NCBI RefSeq assembly: GCF_003324565.1
Contig: NZ_QOLA01000008.1
Location: 124,001 to 188,000, forward strand
From: Streptomyces sp. SDr-06
GTDB lineage: Bacteria; Actinomycetota; Actinomycetes; Streptomycetales; Streptomycetaceae
Reading direction: 5' to 3'
Length of the DNA stretch: 64,000 nt
The notes beneath the pieces are model-generated. The model ran no database searches, was not told the DNA's origin, and saw nothing but the letters and a program-made list of their open reading frames with translations. Each line of letters opens with the position of its first letter. The stretch's first letter is position 1. Below are positions 35,425 to 47,691 of the stretch, in pieces. Position numbers and translations under genes: made by a program.

Positions 35425-35507
35425 AGGTACGGTTCTGCACCGGGCCGTCCCACACCGACGGGCGCCCGACCAGCGCCAGTTGCCTGTACGAGACGGAGTG
35501 GCACCGG

Positions 35508-36452
35508 ATGCAGCACGCAGGGGGGGCTCCACTGCCGCCGCCCCACACCCCGGGGCAGCCCCCGCACGACTGGGCCCAGCACATCGAGTCGGAGGGGACG
35601 GCTCCGCTGCGGCCCACCGCGCCCGCGCCCGGACCCCCCGCGGGTGCCCCGCCCTACCAGCCCGGCCCGCAGCCCGGCTCCGGGCATCCACACGCGCAGC
35701 TCCCGGCCCACCCGCGGACGCCCCCGGCGCAAACGCCCCACCAGCCCGGGGCCCCGCAGCCGCCCGGCCAGGGCTGGCACGGTCCCGCGCCGCAGCACGC
35801 CTCGGCGCGGCCGCCGTCCCGCGACACCACCGGGCACGTGGCGCTGCCGCCCGGCGGGCCGGTACCGATACCGCAGGCGATCGAGGGGACCGGCGCCACC
35901 ACCCTCGCGGTGCTGCTCATCGGCCCCGCCGGAGCGGGCAAGACGACCGTGGCGCGGTACTGGGCGCAGCACCGCCGGGTGCCCACCGCGCACATCAGCC
36001 TCGACGACGTACGCGAGTGGGTGTGCTCGGGCTTCGCCGACCCCCAGTCGGGCTGGAACGACCACTCCGAGGCCCAGTACCGCCTCGCCCGCCGCACCTG
36101 CGGCTTCGCGGCGCGCAACTTCCTGGCCAACGGCATCTCCTGCATCCTCGACGACGCGGTCTTCCCCGACCGGCCGGTCGTGGGCCTCGGCGGCTGGAAG
36201 CGGCACGTGGGCCCGGGGCTGCTGCCGGTGGTGCTGCTGCCGGGCCTCGAAGTGGTCCTGGAGCGCAACGCGGAGCGCAGCGGCAACCGCCGCCTGTCCG
36301 ACGAGGAGGTCGCGGGCATCCACGGCCGCATGGCCGGCTGGTACGGCTCGGGCCTGCCGATCATCGACAACTCGCAGTACGACGTCCCCACCACGGCCCG
36401 CCTCCTGGACGACGTCCTGGCCAGAACCATCGCGAGCCCGCCGAGCTGGTAG
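35508..36452 (+). CDS. P-loop kinase-like protein with disordered proline-rich N-terminus
   Basis: A 314-residue protein. Residues about 1-125 are Pro/His/Gln/Gly-rich and probably disordered. A P-loop domain follows with Walker A GPAGAGKT at 139-146, then ISLDDVREWVCSGFADPQ, which resembles the substrate loop of zeta-toxin/polynucleotide-kinase-like proteins, and an RNAERSGNRRLSDEEVAGIHGRM lid. No antitoxin is adjacent, so a toxin role is not supported. I recall this as a conserved Streptomyces gene between aroQ and the M24 peptidase. GGAG near 35496 supports ATG 35508. Confidence 0.8.
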   Translation: MQHAGGAPLPPPHTPGQPPHDWAQHIESEGTAPLRPTAPAPGPPAGAPPYQPGPQPGSGHPHAQLPAHPRTPPAQTPHQPGAPQPPGQGWHGPAPQHASARPPSRDTTGHVALPPGGPVPIPQAIEGTGATTLAVLLIGPAGAGKTTVARYWAQHRRVPTAHISLDDVREWVCSGFADPQSGWNDHSEAQYRLARRTCGFAARNFLANGISCILDDAVFPDRPVVGLGGWKRHVGPGLLPVVLLPGLEVVLERNAERSGNRRLSDEEVAGIHGRMAGWYGSGLPIIDNSQYDVPTTARLLDDVLARTIASPPSW

Positions 36453-36508
36453 CCCCGGTCGGACGCGCTGAAACGGCCGACCCGGCGCCCCGCTCATACG
36501 CTCGGGGC

Positions 36509-37615
36509 ATGTCAGAGGTGTTCGCGGCGCGCCGCGGCTGGCTGCGGGACCGCTGCGCGGCCGCAGGCAGCGCAGCCGCCCTGGTCTCCCGCCCGGCCAA
36601 TGTCCGCTACCTGTCGGGCGGCGCCCCGCCCGGCGCGGTCCTCCTCATCGGCCCGGCCGAGGACGTACTGCTGTGCCCGCGCACGCCGTCGGGCGACCTC
36701 ATCGAGGGGCACCTCGACGAGCAGTTGCGGCTCATCGTGCTGCCCGCCCCCGGCGGCGACCCCGCCGTCGCGGCCGCCGACCTCGCCCAGGCGAGCGGGG
36801 CCGACTCGCTGGCCGTGGAGGAGCACCACCTGTCGGTGGCCCGCCACCGCGCGCTCGGCTCGGTGGCGCCCCGGCTGCTCCTGAGCGACCTCGGCGGCGC
36901 CGTCGAGCAGCGCCGCCTGGTCAAGGACGAGGAGGAGATCGCCTGTCTGCGCATCGCCGCCGAGATCACCGACCAGGCCCTGGGCGAGCTCCTGGAGTCG
37001 ATCCTGGTCGGCCGCACCGAGCGCCACCTCGCCCTCGAACTGGAGCGCCGCCTGGTGGACCACGGCGCCGACGGCCCCGCGTTCATGACGTCGGTCGGCA
37101 CCGGCCCCAACTCCGGGCGGGCCGGCCACCGCCCGGCGGACCGACGGGTCGAGGAGGGCGACTTCCTCTCGGTCTGCCTGGGCGCCACCTACCGCGGATA
37201 CCGGTGCGAGATCGGCCGCACCTTCGTGATCGGCACCACTCCCGCCGACTGGCAGATCGAGCTGTACGACGCTGTTTTCGCAGCCCAGCGGGCCGGGCGG
37301 GAGGCCCTCGTGCCGGGTGCCGAATACCGCGCGGTGGACCGCGCGGCCCGTCAGGTACTGGACGCGGCGGGCCACGCGGAAGCCTTCGGACCGCTCACCG
37401 GACATGGCGTCGGGATCGAAATCGACGAGGAGCCGCAGCTCGCACCTGGAGCCATGGGTAAACTGGACGCTTGCGTGCCGGTCACCGTCGAACCGGGGGT
37501 CCACCTCCCGGGCCGGGGCGGCGTCCGGATCGATGACACGCTCGTCGTACGCCCCGAGGCGGACGGCGGCCCCGAGCTACTCACCATCACGACCAAGGAG
37601 CTGCTAGCGCTCTAG
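36509..37615 (+). CDS. Xaa-Pro aminopeptidase (M24 family)
   Basis: A 368-residue pita-bread-fold metallopeptidase. An N-terminal creatinase-like domain (residues about 1-135) is followed by the M24 catalytic domain. A metal-ligand segment lies near FLSVCLGATYRGYRCEIGRTF, and GHGVGIEIDEEP carries the conserved His. The first Asp ligand (usually DxG) appears as C-L-G in SVCLGAT, so metal binding may differ. ATG 36509 starts at MSEVFAARR. efp follows, the common Streptomyces order. Confidence 0.85.
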   Translation: MSEVFAARRGWLRDRCAAAGSAAALVSRPANVRYLSGGAPPGAVLLIGPAEDVLLCPRTPSGDLIEGHLDEQLRLIVLPAPGGDPAVAAADLAQASGADSLAVEEHHLSVARHRALGSVAPRLLLSDLGGAVEQRRLVKDEEEIACLRIAAEITDQALGELLESILVGRTERHLALELERRLVDHGADGPAFMTSVGTGPNSGRAGHRPADRRVEEGDFLSVCLGATYRGYRCEIGRTFVIGTTPADWQIELYDAVFAAQRAGREALVPGAEYRAVDRAARQVLDAAGHAEAFGPLTGHGVGIEIDEEPQLAPGAMGKLDACVPVTVEPGVHLPGRGGVRIDDTLVVRPEADGGPELLTITTKELLAL

Positions 37616-37684
37616 CACGCGTACGTGCCCCGGGCGCGTACCCTCGGTCGTCCACCAGCTTTCAGTCCAGGAGATTCCGCAACC

Positions 37685-38251
37685 GTGGCTTCCACGAACG
37701 ACCTCAAGAACGGCCTGGTGCTCAAGCTCGACGGAGGCCAGCTCTGGTCCGTCGTCGAGTTCCAGCACGTCAAGCCCGGCAAGGGCCCGGCCTTCGTGCG
37801 CACCAAGCTCAAGAACGTGCTCTCCGGCAAGGTCGTCGACAAGACCTTCAACGCCGGTGTGAAGGTCGAGACGGCCACCATCGACCGCCGCGACATGCAG
37901 TTCTCGTACATGGACGGCGAGTACTTCGTCTTCATGGACATGCAGACCTACGACCAGCTCATGGTCGACCGCAAGGCCGTCGGCGACGCCGCCAACTTCC
38001 TGATCGAGGGCTTCACCGCCTCGGTCGCCCAGCACGAGGGCGAGGTGCTCTACGTCGAGCTGCCGGCCGCCGTCGAGCTGGTCGTGCAGGAGACCGAGCC
38101 CGGCGTCCAGGGTGACCGCTCCACCGGTGGCACCAAGCCCGCCACCCTGGAGACCGGCCACCAGATCCAGGTCCCGCTCTTCATCACCACCGGTGAGAAG
38201 ATCAAGGTCGACACCCGCACCAGCGACTACCTCGGCCGGGTGAACAGCTAA
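37685..38251 (+). CDS. efp: Elongation factor P
   Basis: A 188-residue three-domain factor that relieves ribosome stalling at polyproline. The tip loop is KPGKGPAFVR, with Lys at the position that other species modify or use unmodified. C-terminal domains include YVELPAAVELVVQETEPGVQGDRSTGGTKPATLETG. GTG 37685 is preceded by AGGAG. nusB starts three bases after the stop. Confidence 0.97.
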   Translation: MASTNDLKNGLVLKLDGGQLWSVVEFQHVKPGKGPAFVRTKLKNVLSGKVVDKTFNAGVKVETATIDRRDMQFSYMDGEYFVFMDMQTYDQLMVDRKAVGDAANFLIEGFTASVAQHEGEVLYVELPAAVELVVQETEPGVQGDRSTGGTKPATLETGHQIQVPLFITTGEKIKVDTRTSDYLGRVNS

Positions 38252-38253
38252 CC

Positions 38254-38682
38254 GTGGCTGCCCGGAACAAGGCCCGCAAGCGCGCCTTCCAGATCCTCTT
38301 CGAGGCCGACCAGCGCGGCGAGTCCGTGCAGACGGTCCTCGCGGACTGGGTGCGGCACTCGCGGTCCGACGACCGTCAGCCGCCGGTCGCCGAGTACACG
38401 ATGCAGCTCGTCGAGGGGTACGCGGACCACGTGGACCGCATCGACGACCTGATCTCGACGTACGCGGTGGACTGGACGCTCGACCGCATGCCGGTCGTCG
38501 ACCGGAACATCCTGCGGCTCGGCACGTACGAGCTGGTCTGGGAGGACGAGACGCCCGACGCGGTCGTCATCGACGAGGCCGTCCAGTTGGCGAAGGAGTT
38601 CTCCACGGACGACTCCCCGGCCTTCGTGAACGGGATGCTCGCCCGTTTCAAGGACCTCAAGCCGAGCCTGCGCCGCGACTAG
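38254..38682 (+). CDS. nusB: Transcription antitermination factor NusB
   Basis: A 142-residue all-helical RNA-binding protein that with NusE binds boxA RNA and supports rRNA transcription. ARKRAFQILFEADQRGES and DRNILRLGTYELVWE with AVQLAKEFSTDDSPAFVNGML are the family signatures. It is co-transcribed with efp and ends in a strong terminator. Confidence 0.95.
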   Translation: MAARNKARKRAFQILFEADQRGESVQTVLADWVRHSRSDDRQPPVAEYTMQLVEGYADHVDRIDDLISTYAVDWTLDRMPVVDRNILRLGTYELVWEDETPDAVVIDEAVQLAKEFSTDDSPAFVNGMLARFKDLKPSLRRD

Positions 38683-38706
38683 CCTCCGGTTCGGGACAAG
38701 GCCTAC

Positions 38707-38743
38707 GAAGGGCCCGCAGCACGCACCGTGCTGCGGGCCCTTC
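38707..38743 (+). terminator. Terminator after nusB
   Basis: A perfect 17-base stem (GAAGGGCCCGCAGCACG and complement) with a CAC loop, ending with TTCGCC. Confidence 0.9.
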
Positions 38744-38779
38744 GCCGTGGTGCCGACAGCCGTGCGGGGATGCGCGAAA

Positions 38780-38825
38780 GCCGTCGGGCCCGGTGGGAGC
38801 GAGTGCTCCCACCGGGCCCGACGGC
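38780..38825 (-). terminator. Terminator after bldD
   Basis: A perfect 21-base stem (arms 38780-38800 and 38805-38825) with a GAGT loop, 21 bases after the bldD stop on the minus strand. The plus-strand terminator of nusB is next to it. Confidence 0.9.
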
Positions 38826-38845
38826 ACGTTTCTGCTGAAGGGGCG

Positions 38846-39346
38846 TCAGCCCTCTTCGTGGGCGACCGCGCGGCGCGCGTCCGCGTCCAGGACGCCCCAG
38901 CTGATCAGCTGCTCGGTCAGCACCGAGGGCGACTGGTCGTAGATGACGGCAAGGGTGCGCAGGTCGTCCTGGCGGATCGAGAGGACCTTGCCGTTGTAGT
39001 CACCCCGCTGCGACTGGATGGTCGCCGCGTAGCGCTGCAGCGGGCCCGCCTTCTCCGGCGGGACGTGCGCGAGGCGCTCAAGGTCGAGGACCAGCTTCGG
39101 CGGCGGCTCGGCGGCCCCGCCCGGCGTGGTGCCCGGCAGCAGCTCCTGCACCGGAACGCCGTAGAAGTCCGCCAGCTCGGCAAGGCGCTGTACGGTCACG
39201 GCGCGGTCGCCACGCTCGTACGACCCGACCACGACGGCCTTCCAGCGGCCCTGGGACTTCTCCTCCACGCCGTGGAGGGAGAGGCCCTGCTGGGTGCGGA
39301 TGGCGCGGAGCTTGGCCCCGAGCTGTTTTGCGTATTCGCTGGACAT
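38846..39346 (-). CDS. bldD: Developmental regulator BldD (c-di-GMP-responsive)
   Basis: A 166-residue master repressor of Streptomyces development. The N-terminal HTH (residues about 8-66, LGAKLRAIRTQQGLSLHGVEEKS start) binds DNA. The C-terminal c-di-GMP signature is complete: R114-G-D116 and R125-Q-D-D128. ATG 39346 begins MSSEYAKQLG. The promoter carries a palindrome of the BldD-box kind overlapping its -10, which fits known autorepression. It lies between nusB and pyrR, its usual place. Confidence 0.97.
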   Translation of the reverse strand: MSSEYAKQLGAKLRAIRTQQGLSLHGVEEKSQGRWKAVVVGSYERGDRAVTVQRLAELADFYGVPVQELLPGTTPGGAAEPPPKLVLDLERLAHVPPEKAGPLQRYAATIQSQRGDYNGKVLSIRQDDLRTLAVIYDQSPSVLTEQLISWGVLDADARRAVAHEEG

Positions 39347-39392
39347 ATAGCTCCCCGGACGCTGTGACAACGTGCGGCTCCGCCGCGCGGCT

Positions 39393-39435
39393 GTAACTCA
39401 CTGTGAGGTTACGCAGCGTTACTTGGCCGCGTCAA
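39393..39435 (-). promoter_or_regulatory. bldD promoter with candidate BldD operator
   Basis: Minus strand: TTGACG (39435-39430), 18 bases, TAACCT (39411-39406). Overlapping the -10 is CTCAC-T-GTGAG (39397-39407) flanked by GTAAC/GTTAC (39393-39412). Its AGTGA/TCAC half-sites resemble the published BldD box. Confidence 0.65.
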
Positions 39436-39522
39436 GCCGAATGGTCCACACCCGCGCCCCGGAGGAGTGACAGGCTCCGCGTGGGCCCGGCCCTCCAGGT
39501 CACGGCGATCCGTCGGGCGCAC

Positions 39523-39538
39523 TCACCCGTTCGGGTGA
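39523..39538. repeat. Perfect short inverted repeat between bldD and pyrR
   Basis: TCACCCG-TT-CGGGTGA. It could be an operator or a small hairpin; no assignment is possible. Confidence 0.45.
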
Positions 39539-39595
39539 CGGCCCGGTGCCGGGCGGCTCCCGGCCCCTGGTACCGTTGGTGACGCAATTCCGACG

Positions 39596-39641
39596 TCCTT
39601 TAAGGTCCGTCCCGTGAGGCGGAGAAGGAGGTCCGTTTCAT
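39596..39641 (+). promoter_or_regulatory. PyrR-binding leader of the pyr operon
   Basis: TCCG (39606-39609), the loop TCCCGTGAGG, and CGGA (39620-39623) form a hairpin whose loop resembles the PyrR-binding loop with its conserved GAGG. The ribosome site GAAGGAGG (39624-39631) follows immediately, so PyrR bound to UMP would probably block translation, as reported for mycobacterial pyrR leaders. Confidence 0.6.
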
Positions 39642-40244
39642 ATGGACACGCAGCACCCGCAGAACCAGCAGGATCCGGCGCACTCCGATGCGGCGCGGCC
39701 CGTTCTCGAGGGCCCCGACATCGCCCGCGTCCTGACCCGTATCGCCCACGAGATCGTCGAGCGCGCCAAGGGCGCCGACGACGTGGTGCTCCTCGGCATC
39801 CCGACCCGCGGCGTCCACCTCGCCGAGCGGCTCGCCGTGAAGCTGGAGGAGATCACCGGGCGCAAGACCCCGGTCGGCTCGCTCGACATCACCATGTACC
39901 GCGACGACCTGCGTCTGAAGCCCGCCCGGGCACTCGGGCGCACCGAGATCCCCGGCGACGGGGTCGACGGCCGCCTGGTCGTGCTCGTCGACGACGTCCT
40001 CTTCTCCGGCCGCACCATCCGCGCCGCCCTCGACGCGCTCGGCGACATCGGCCGCCCCCGCGCCGTCCAGCTCGCGGTCCTCGTCGACCGCGGCCACCGC
40101 GAACTTCCGATCCGCGCCGACTACGTCGGCAAGAACCTCCCCACGTCGCTGCGGGAGACGGTCAAGGTCCAGCTCGCCGAGGAGGACGGCCGCGACGCCG
40201 TGCTGCTCGGTGTCAAGCAGACCGCCCCGGCCGGCGAGCAGTAG
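39642..40244 (+). CDS. pyrR: Bifunctional pyr operon regulator/uracil phosphoribosyltransferase PyrR
   Basis: A 200-residue RNA-binding regulator that senses UMP/UTP and PRPP. The PRPP loop is VLVDDVLFSGRTIRAAL; GVHLAERLAVKLEEITG and YRDDLRLKPAR are PyrR-specific. The N-terminus is extended by about 18 polar residues. A strong ribosome site precedes ATG 39642. It heads the pyrimidine operon. Confidence 0.95.
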   Translation: MDTQHPQNQQDPAHSDAARPVLEGPDIARVLTRIAHEIVERAKGADDVVLLGIPTRGVHLAERLAVKLEEITGRKTPVGSLDITMYRDDLRLKPARALGRTEIPGDGVDGRLVVLVDDVLFSGRTIRAALDALGDIGRPRAVQLAVLVDRGHRELPIRADYVGKNLPTSLRETVKVQLAEEDGRDAVLLGVKQTAPAGEQ

Positions 40245-40338
40245 GCACCCACCCCTCCGTAGGGACCGCTCGGACCCGTACGGCCTGCTTCTGCGCGCCC
40301 GCACGCCCCAACCTCCACCACACCTGGAGAACCCCCAG

Positions 40339-41322
40339 ATGATGCGTCACCTCATCTCGGCCGCCGACCTCACCCGCGACGACGCCGTCCTCATCCTCGA
40401 CACCGCCGAGGAGATGGCCCGCGTCTCCGACCGGCCGATAAAGAAGCTCCCCGCCCTGCGCGGCCGCACGATCTGCAACCTCTTCTTCGAGGACTCGACC
40501 CGCACCCGGATCTCGTTCGAGGCCGCCGAGAAGCGCCTGTCGGCCGACGTCATCAACTTCGCCGCCAAGGGCTCCTCGGTCTCCAAGGGCGAGTCCCTCA
40601 AGGACACCGCGCAGACCCTGGAGGCCATGGGCGTCGACGCCGTGGTCATCCGGCACAGCGCCTCCGGCGCCCCCTACCGCCTGGCCACCTCCGGCTGGAT
40701 CGACGCCCCCGTCATCAACGCCGGCGACGGCACCCACCAGCACCCCACCCAGGCGCTGCTCGACGCGTTCACCATGCGCCGCCGCCTGGTCGGCAAGGAC
40801 GCGCTCGGCCAGGACCTGGCCGGCAAGCGCATCACCCTCGTGGGCGACGTGCTGCACAGCCGGGTGGCCCGCTCCAACGTCGACCTGCTGCACACGCTCG
40901 GCGCGGAGGTCACCCTGGTGGCCCCGCCGACGCTGCTGCCCGTCGGCGTCGAGCACTGGACCTGCGACGTGTCGTACGACCTCGACGCCGTGCTGCCGAA
41001 GTCCGACGCGGTGATGATGCTGCGTGTGCAGCGCGAACGCATGAACGCCGCCTTCTTCCCGACCGAGCGCGAGTACTCGCGGCGCTACGGGCTCGACGGC
41101 GAGCGCATGAAGAAGATGCCGGAGCACGGCATCGTCATGCACCCCGGCCCGATGGTGCGCGGCATGGAGATCACCGCCGAGGTCGCCGACTCCGACCGCT
41201 GCACGGTCGTCGAGCAGGTCGCCAACGGCGTCCACACCCGCATGGCGGTCCTGTACCTGCTGCTCGGGGGCAACGAGCCCGCCGTCAGCCACGCCCGTCC
41301 CACCGATTCGGAGAACAAGTAA
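40339..41322 (+). CDS. pyrB: Aspartate carbamoyltransferase catalytic subunit
   Basis: A 327-residue transferase forming carbamoyl-aspartate. STRTRISFE binds carbamoyl phosphate, SSVSKGESLKDT contains the mobile loop, and HPTQALLDAFT is a family motif. ATG 40339 has GGAGAA eight bases upstream. No pyrI regulatory subunit gene is present; pyrC follows after two bases. Confidence 0.96.
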   Translation: MMRHLISAADLTRDDAVLILDTAEEMARVSDRPIKKLPALRGRTICNLFFEDSTRTRISFEAAEKRLSADVINFAAKGSSVSKGESLKDTAQTLEAMGVDAVVIRHSASGAPYRLATSGWIDAPVINAGDGTHQHPTQALLDAFTMRRRLVGKDALGQDLAGKRITLVGDVLHSRVARSNVDLLHTLGAEVTLVAPPTLLPVGVEHWTCDVSYDLDAVLPKSDAVMMLRVQRERMNAAFFPTEREYSRRYGLDGERMKKMPEHGIVMHPGPMVRGMEITAEVADSDRCTVVEQVANGVHTRMAVLYLLLGGNEPAVSHARPTDSENK

Positions 41323-41324
41323 CC

Positions 41325-42611
41325 ATGAGCAAGATCCTTATCCGTGGTGCGAAGGTCCTCGGCGGCGAGGTCCAGGACGTCCTGATCGACGGCGAGACCG
41401 TCGCCGCCGTCGGCACCGCTCTGGACGCCGAGGGCGCGACCGTGGTCGACGCCGAGGGCCAGATCCTGCTGCCGGGCCTGGTCGACCTGCACACCCACCT
41501 GCGCGAGCCCGGCCGTGAGGACTCCGAGACCGTTCTCACCGGCACCCAGGCGGCCGCACGCGGCGGTTACACCTCCGTCTTCGCCATGGCCAACACCTTC
41601 CCCGTCGCCGACACGGCGGGCGTCGTCGAGCAGGTCTGGCGGCTCGGCAAGGAGTCCGGCTACTGCGACGTGCAGCCCATCGGCGCCGTCACCGTGGGCC
41701 TGGAGGGCAAGCAGCTCTCCGAGCTCGGCGCCATGCACGACTCGGCGGCCGGCGTCACCGTCTTCTCCGACGACGGCAAGTGCGTCGACGACGCCGTGAT
41801 CATGCGCCGCGCCCTGGAGTACGTGAAGGCCTTCGGCGGCGTCGTCGCCCAGCACGCCCAGGAGCCCCGGCTGACCGAGGGCGCCCAGATGAACGAGGGC
41901 GTCGTCTCGGCCGAGCTCGGCCTCGGCGGCTGGCCCGCCGTCGCCGAGGAGTCGATCATCGCCCGCGACGTGCTGCTCGCCGAGCACGTCGGCTCCCGCG
42001 TGCACATCTGCCACCTCTCGACCGCCGGCTCCGTCGAGATCGTCCGCTGGGCCAAGTCCCGCGGCATCGACGTGACCGCCGAGGTCACCCCGCACCACCT
42101 GCTCCTCACCGACGAGCTGGTCCGCTCCTACAACCCGGTCTACAAGGTCAACCCGCCGCTGCGCACCGAGAAGGACGTGCTCGCCCTGCGCGAGGCGCTG
42201 GCCGACGGCACGATCGACATCGTCGCCACCGACCACGCCCCGCACCCGCACGAGGACAAGGACTGCGAGTGGGCCGCGGCCGCCATGGGCATGGTCGGCC
42301 TGGAGACCGCGCTCTCCGTCGTCCAGCACACGATGGTCGAGACCGGACTGCTCGACTGGGCCGGCGTCGCCGACCGCATGTCGCACAAGCCCGCCCGGAT
42401 CGGGCAGGCCACGGGCCACGGCCGCCCCGTCTCGGCAGGCGAACCCGCCAACCTGACCCTGGTCGATCCGGCATACCGTGGTGAGGTGAACCCCGCGGGC
42501 TTCGCCTCCCGCAGCCGCAACACCCCCTACGAGGGCCGCGAGCTGCCCGGGCGCATCACGCACACCTTCCTGCGGGGCCGGGCAACGGTCGTGGACGGGA
42601 AGCTGGCGTGA
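41325..42611 (+). CDS. pyrC: Dihydroorotase
   Basis: A 428-residue amidohydrolase closing carbamoyl-aspartate to dihydroorotate. DLHTHLREPGRED carries two metal-binding His, HICHLST another, and TDHAPHPHEDK the catalytic Asp. It overlaps the next gene (GTGA). Confidence 0.96.
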   Translation: MSKILIRGAKVLGGEVQDVLIDGETVAAVGTALDAEGATVVDAEGQILLPGLVDLHTHLREPGREDSETVLTGTQAAARGGYTSVFAMANTFPVADTAGVVEQVWRLGKESGYCDVQPIGAVTVGLEGKQLSELGAMHDSAAGVTVFSDDGKCVDDAVIMRRALEYVKAFGGVVAQHAQEPRLTEGAQMNEGVVSAELGLGGWPAVAEESIIARDVLLAEHVGSRVHICHLSTAGSVEIVRWAKSRGIDVTAEVTPHHLLLTDELVRSYNPVYKVNPPLRTEKDVLALREALADGTIDIVATDHAPHPHEDKDCEWAAAAMGMVGLETALSVVQHTMVETGLLDWAGVADRMSHKPARIGQATGHGRPVSAGEPANLTLVDPAYRGEVNPAGFASRSRNTPYEGRELPGRITHTFLRGRATVVDGKLA

Positions 42612-43240
42612 CGTACGCATCACTGATCAATCTGGCCGCCGAGGAGAAGTCCGCCGAGGTGACCAACTGGGGCGGACGGATCGGCTGGCTCGTCGGTCTC
42701 GCGCTCTTCGTGGCGCTCGTCTACTGGCTGATGCGCCAGGGCTGGCAGTGGCGCGGCCGCCTCCAGGCCGACCTGCCGGACCTCCCCACCCGCCCGTCTC
42801 CCACCGCCGCACCCGGCGAAGGCGGCGAGCCGCCGCTGCCGGGGATGCCCGAGGCGCCGGGCGAGGCGAAACTGAGGCTGAGCGGCCGCTACCACGGCTC
42901 CACCACCGCCGGGCAGTGGCTCGACCGCATCGTGGCGCACGGCCTGGGCGTGCGCAGCAAGGCCGAGCTCACCCTGACGGACGCGGGCCTCGACGTCGTA
43001 CGCCCCGGCGCGAACGACTTCTTCGTCCCGGCCGCCCAACTGCGCGAGGCCCGGCTCGACAAGGGCATCGCGGGCAAGGTCCTCACCGAGGGCGGCCTGC
43101 TCGTCGTCACCTGGAGCCACGGCGACAGGCTCATCGACTCGGGCTTCCGCTCCGACCGCGCCGAGCAGCACGCGGCCTGGGTCGAAGCCATCAACTCCAT
43201 GATCATCCACACCACCACGACGGAAGGCGCCGCACGATGA
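42608..43240 (+). CDS. Membrane protein of unknown function inside the pyr operon
   Basis: A 210-residue protein. One membrane helix is at residues about 25-43 (IGWLVGLALFVALVYWLM), followed by a Pro-rich linker (PTRPSPTAAPGEGGEPPLPG) and a C-terminal PH-like beta domain (GRYHGSTTAGQWLDRIVAHGL; LVVTWSHGDRLIDSGFRSD). It overlaps pyrC and carA by four bases each, so it is expressed at the same level as the pathway enzymes. It has no known role in pyrimidine synthesis. I recall this gene as conserved here in actinobacteria. Confidence 0.85.
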   Translation: MTYASLINLAAEEKSAEVTNWGGRIGWLVGLALFVALVYWLMRQGWQWRGRLQADLPDLPTRPSPTAAPGEGGEPPLPGMPEAPGEAKLRLSGRYHGSTTAGQWLDRIVAHGLGVRSKAELTLTDAGLDVVRPGANDFFVPAAQLREARLDKGIAGKVLTEGGLLVVTWSHGDRLIDSGFRSDRAEQHAAWVEAINSMIIHTTTTEGAAR

Positions 43241-44371
43241 CGACCTCCACCCGGGGAGCCGCCCAAGCTCCCGCCGTACTCGTCCTGGAGGACGGCCGGA
43301 TCTTCCGCGGCCGCGCCTACGGGGCCGTGGGGGAGACCTTCGGCGAGGCCGTGTTCTCCACCGGCATGACCGGCTACCAGGAGACCCTGACCGACCCGTC
43401 GTACCACCGCCAGGTCGTCGTGATGACCGCCCCGCACGTCGGCAACACCGGCGTGAACGACGAGGACCCCGAGTCCGGGCGCATCTGGGTGGCCGGCTAC
43501 GTCGTGCGCGACCCCGCCCGCACCCCCTCCAACTGGCGCTCGCGCCGCTCCCTGGACGACGAGCTGGTCCAGCAGGGCGTCGTCGGCATCTCGGGCATCG
43601 ACACCCGCGCGCTCACCCGCCACCTGCGCGAGCGCGGTGCCATGCGCGTCGGCATCTTCTCCGGCGACGCGGTCGCCGAGGACGCCGCGCTGCTCGCCCG
43701 CGTGAAGGAAGCGCCCCAGATGGCCGGCGCGAACCTCTCCGCCGAGGTCGCCACCAAGGAGACCTACGTCGTCCCCGCGATCGGTGAGAAGCGCTTCACC
43801 GTCGCCGCCGTCGACCTCGGCATCAAGGGCATGACCCCGCACCGCATGGCCGAGCGCGGCATCGAGGTGCACGTGCTGCCCGCGACCGCCACCGCCGAGG
43901 ACGTGTACGCCGTCAACCCCGACGGCGTGTTCTTCTCCAACGGCCCGGGCGACCCGGCCACCGCCGACGGCCCCGTCGCCGTGATGCGGGCGGTCCTGGA
44001 GCGCCGGACGCCGCTGTTCGGCATCTGCTTCGGCAACCAGATCCTCGGCCGCGCGCTCGGCTTCGGCACGTACAAGCTGAAGTACGGCCACCGCGGCATC
44101 AACCAGCCGGTGCAGGACCGCACCACGGGCAAGGTCGAGGTCACCGCGCACAACCACGGCTTCGCCGTGGACGCGCCGCTCGACAAGGTCTCGGACACTC
44201 CCTACGGGCGCGCCGAGGTCTCCCACGTCTGCCTGAACGACCAGGTCGTCGAGGGCCTCCAGCTGCTCGACCAGCCGGCCTTCAGCGTCCAGTACCACCC
44301 CGAGGCGGCCGCGGGCCCGCACGACGCCGCGTACCTCTTCGACCGCTTCGTATCTTTGATGGAGGCCGAGC

Positions 44372-44379
<8 letters not shown>
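43237..44379 (+). CDS. carA: Carbamoyl-phosphate synthase small subunit
   Basis: A 380-residue glutaminase subunit that supplies ammonia to CarB. The nucleophile lies in GICFGNQIL and the His-Glu pair in SVQYHPEAAAGP. The N-terminal VFSTGMTGYQETLTDPSY is characteristic. It overlaps carB by eight bases. Confidence 0.97.
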
Positions 44380-47680
<3,301 letters not shown>

Positions 47681-47691
47681 CAGACGGCGAC

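Noticed and set aside
35508..36452. Zeta-toxin of a toxin-antitoxin pair
   Set aside because: No antitoxin gene is adjacent, and the neighbours are housekeeping genes.
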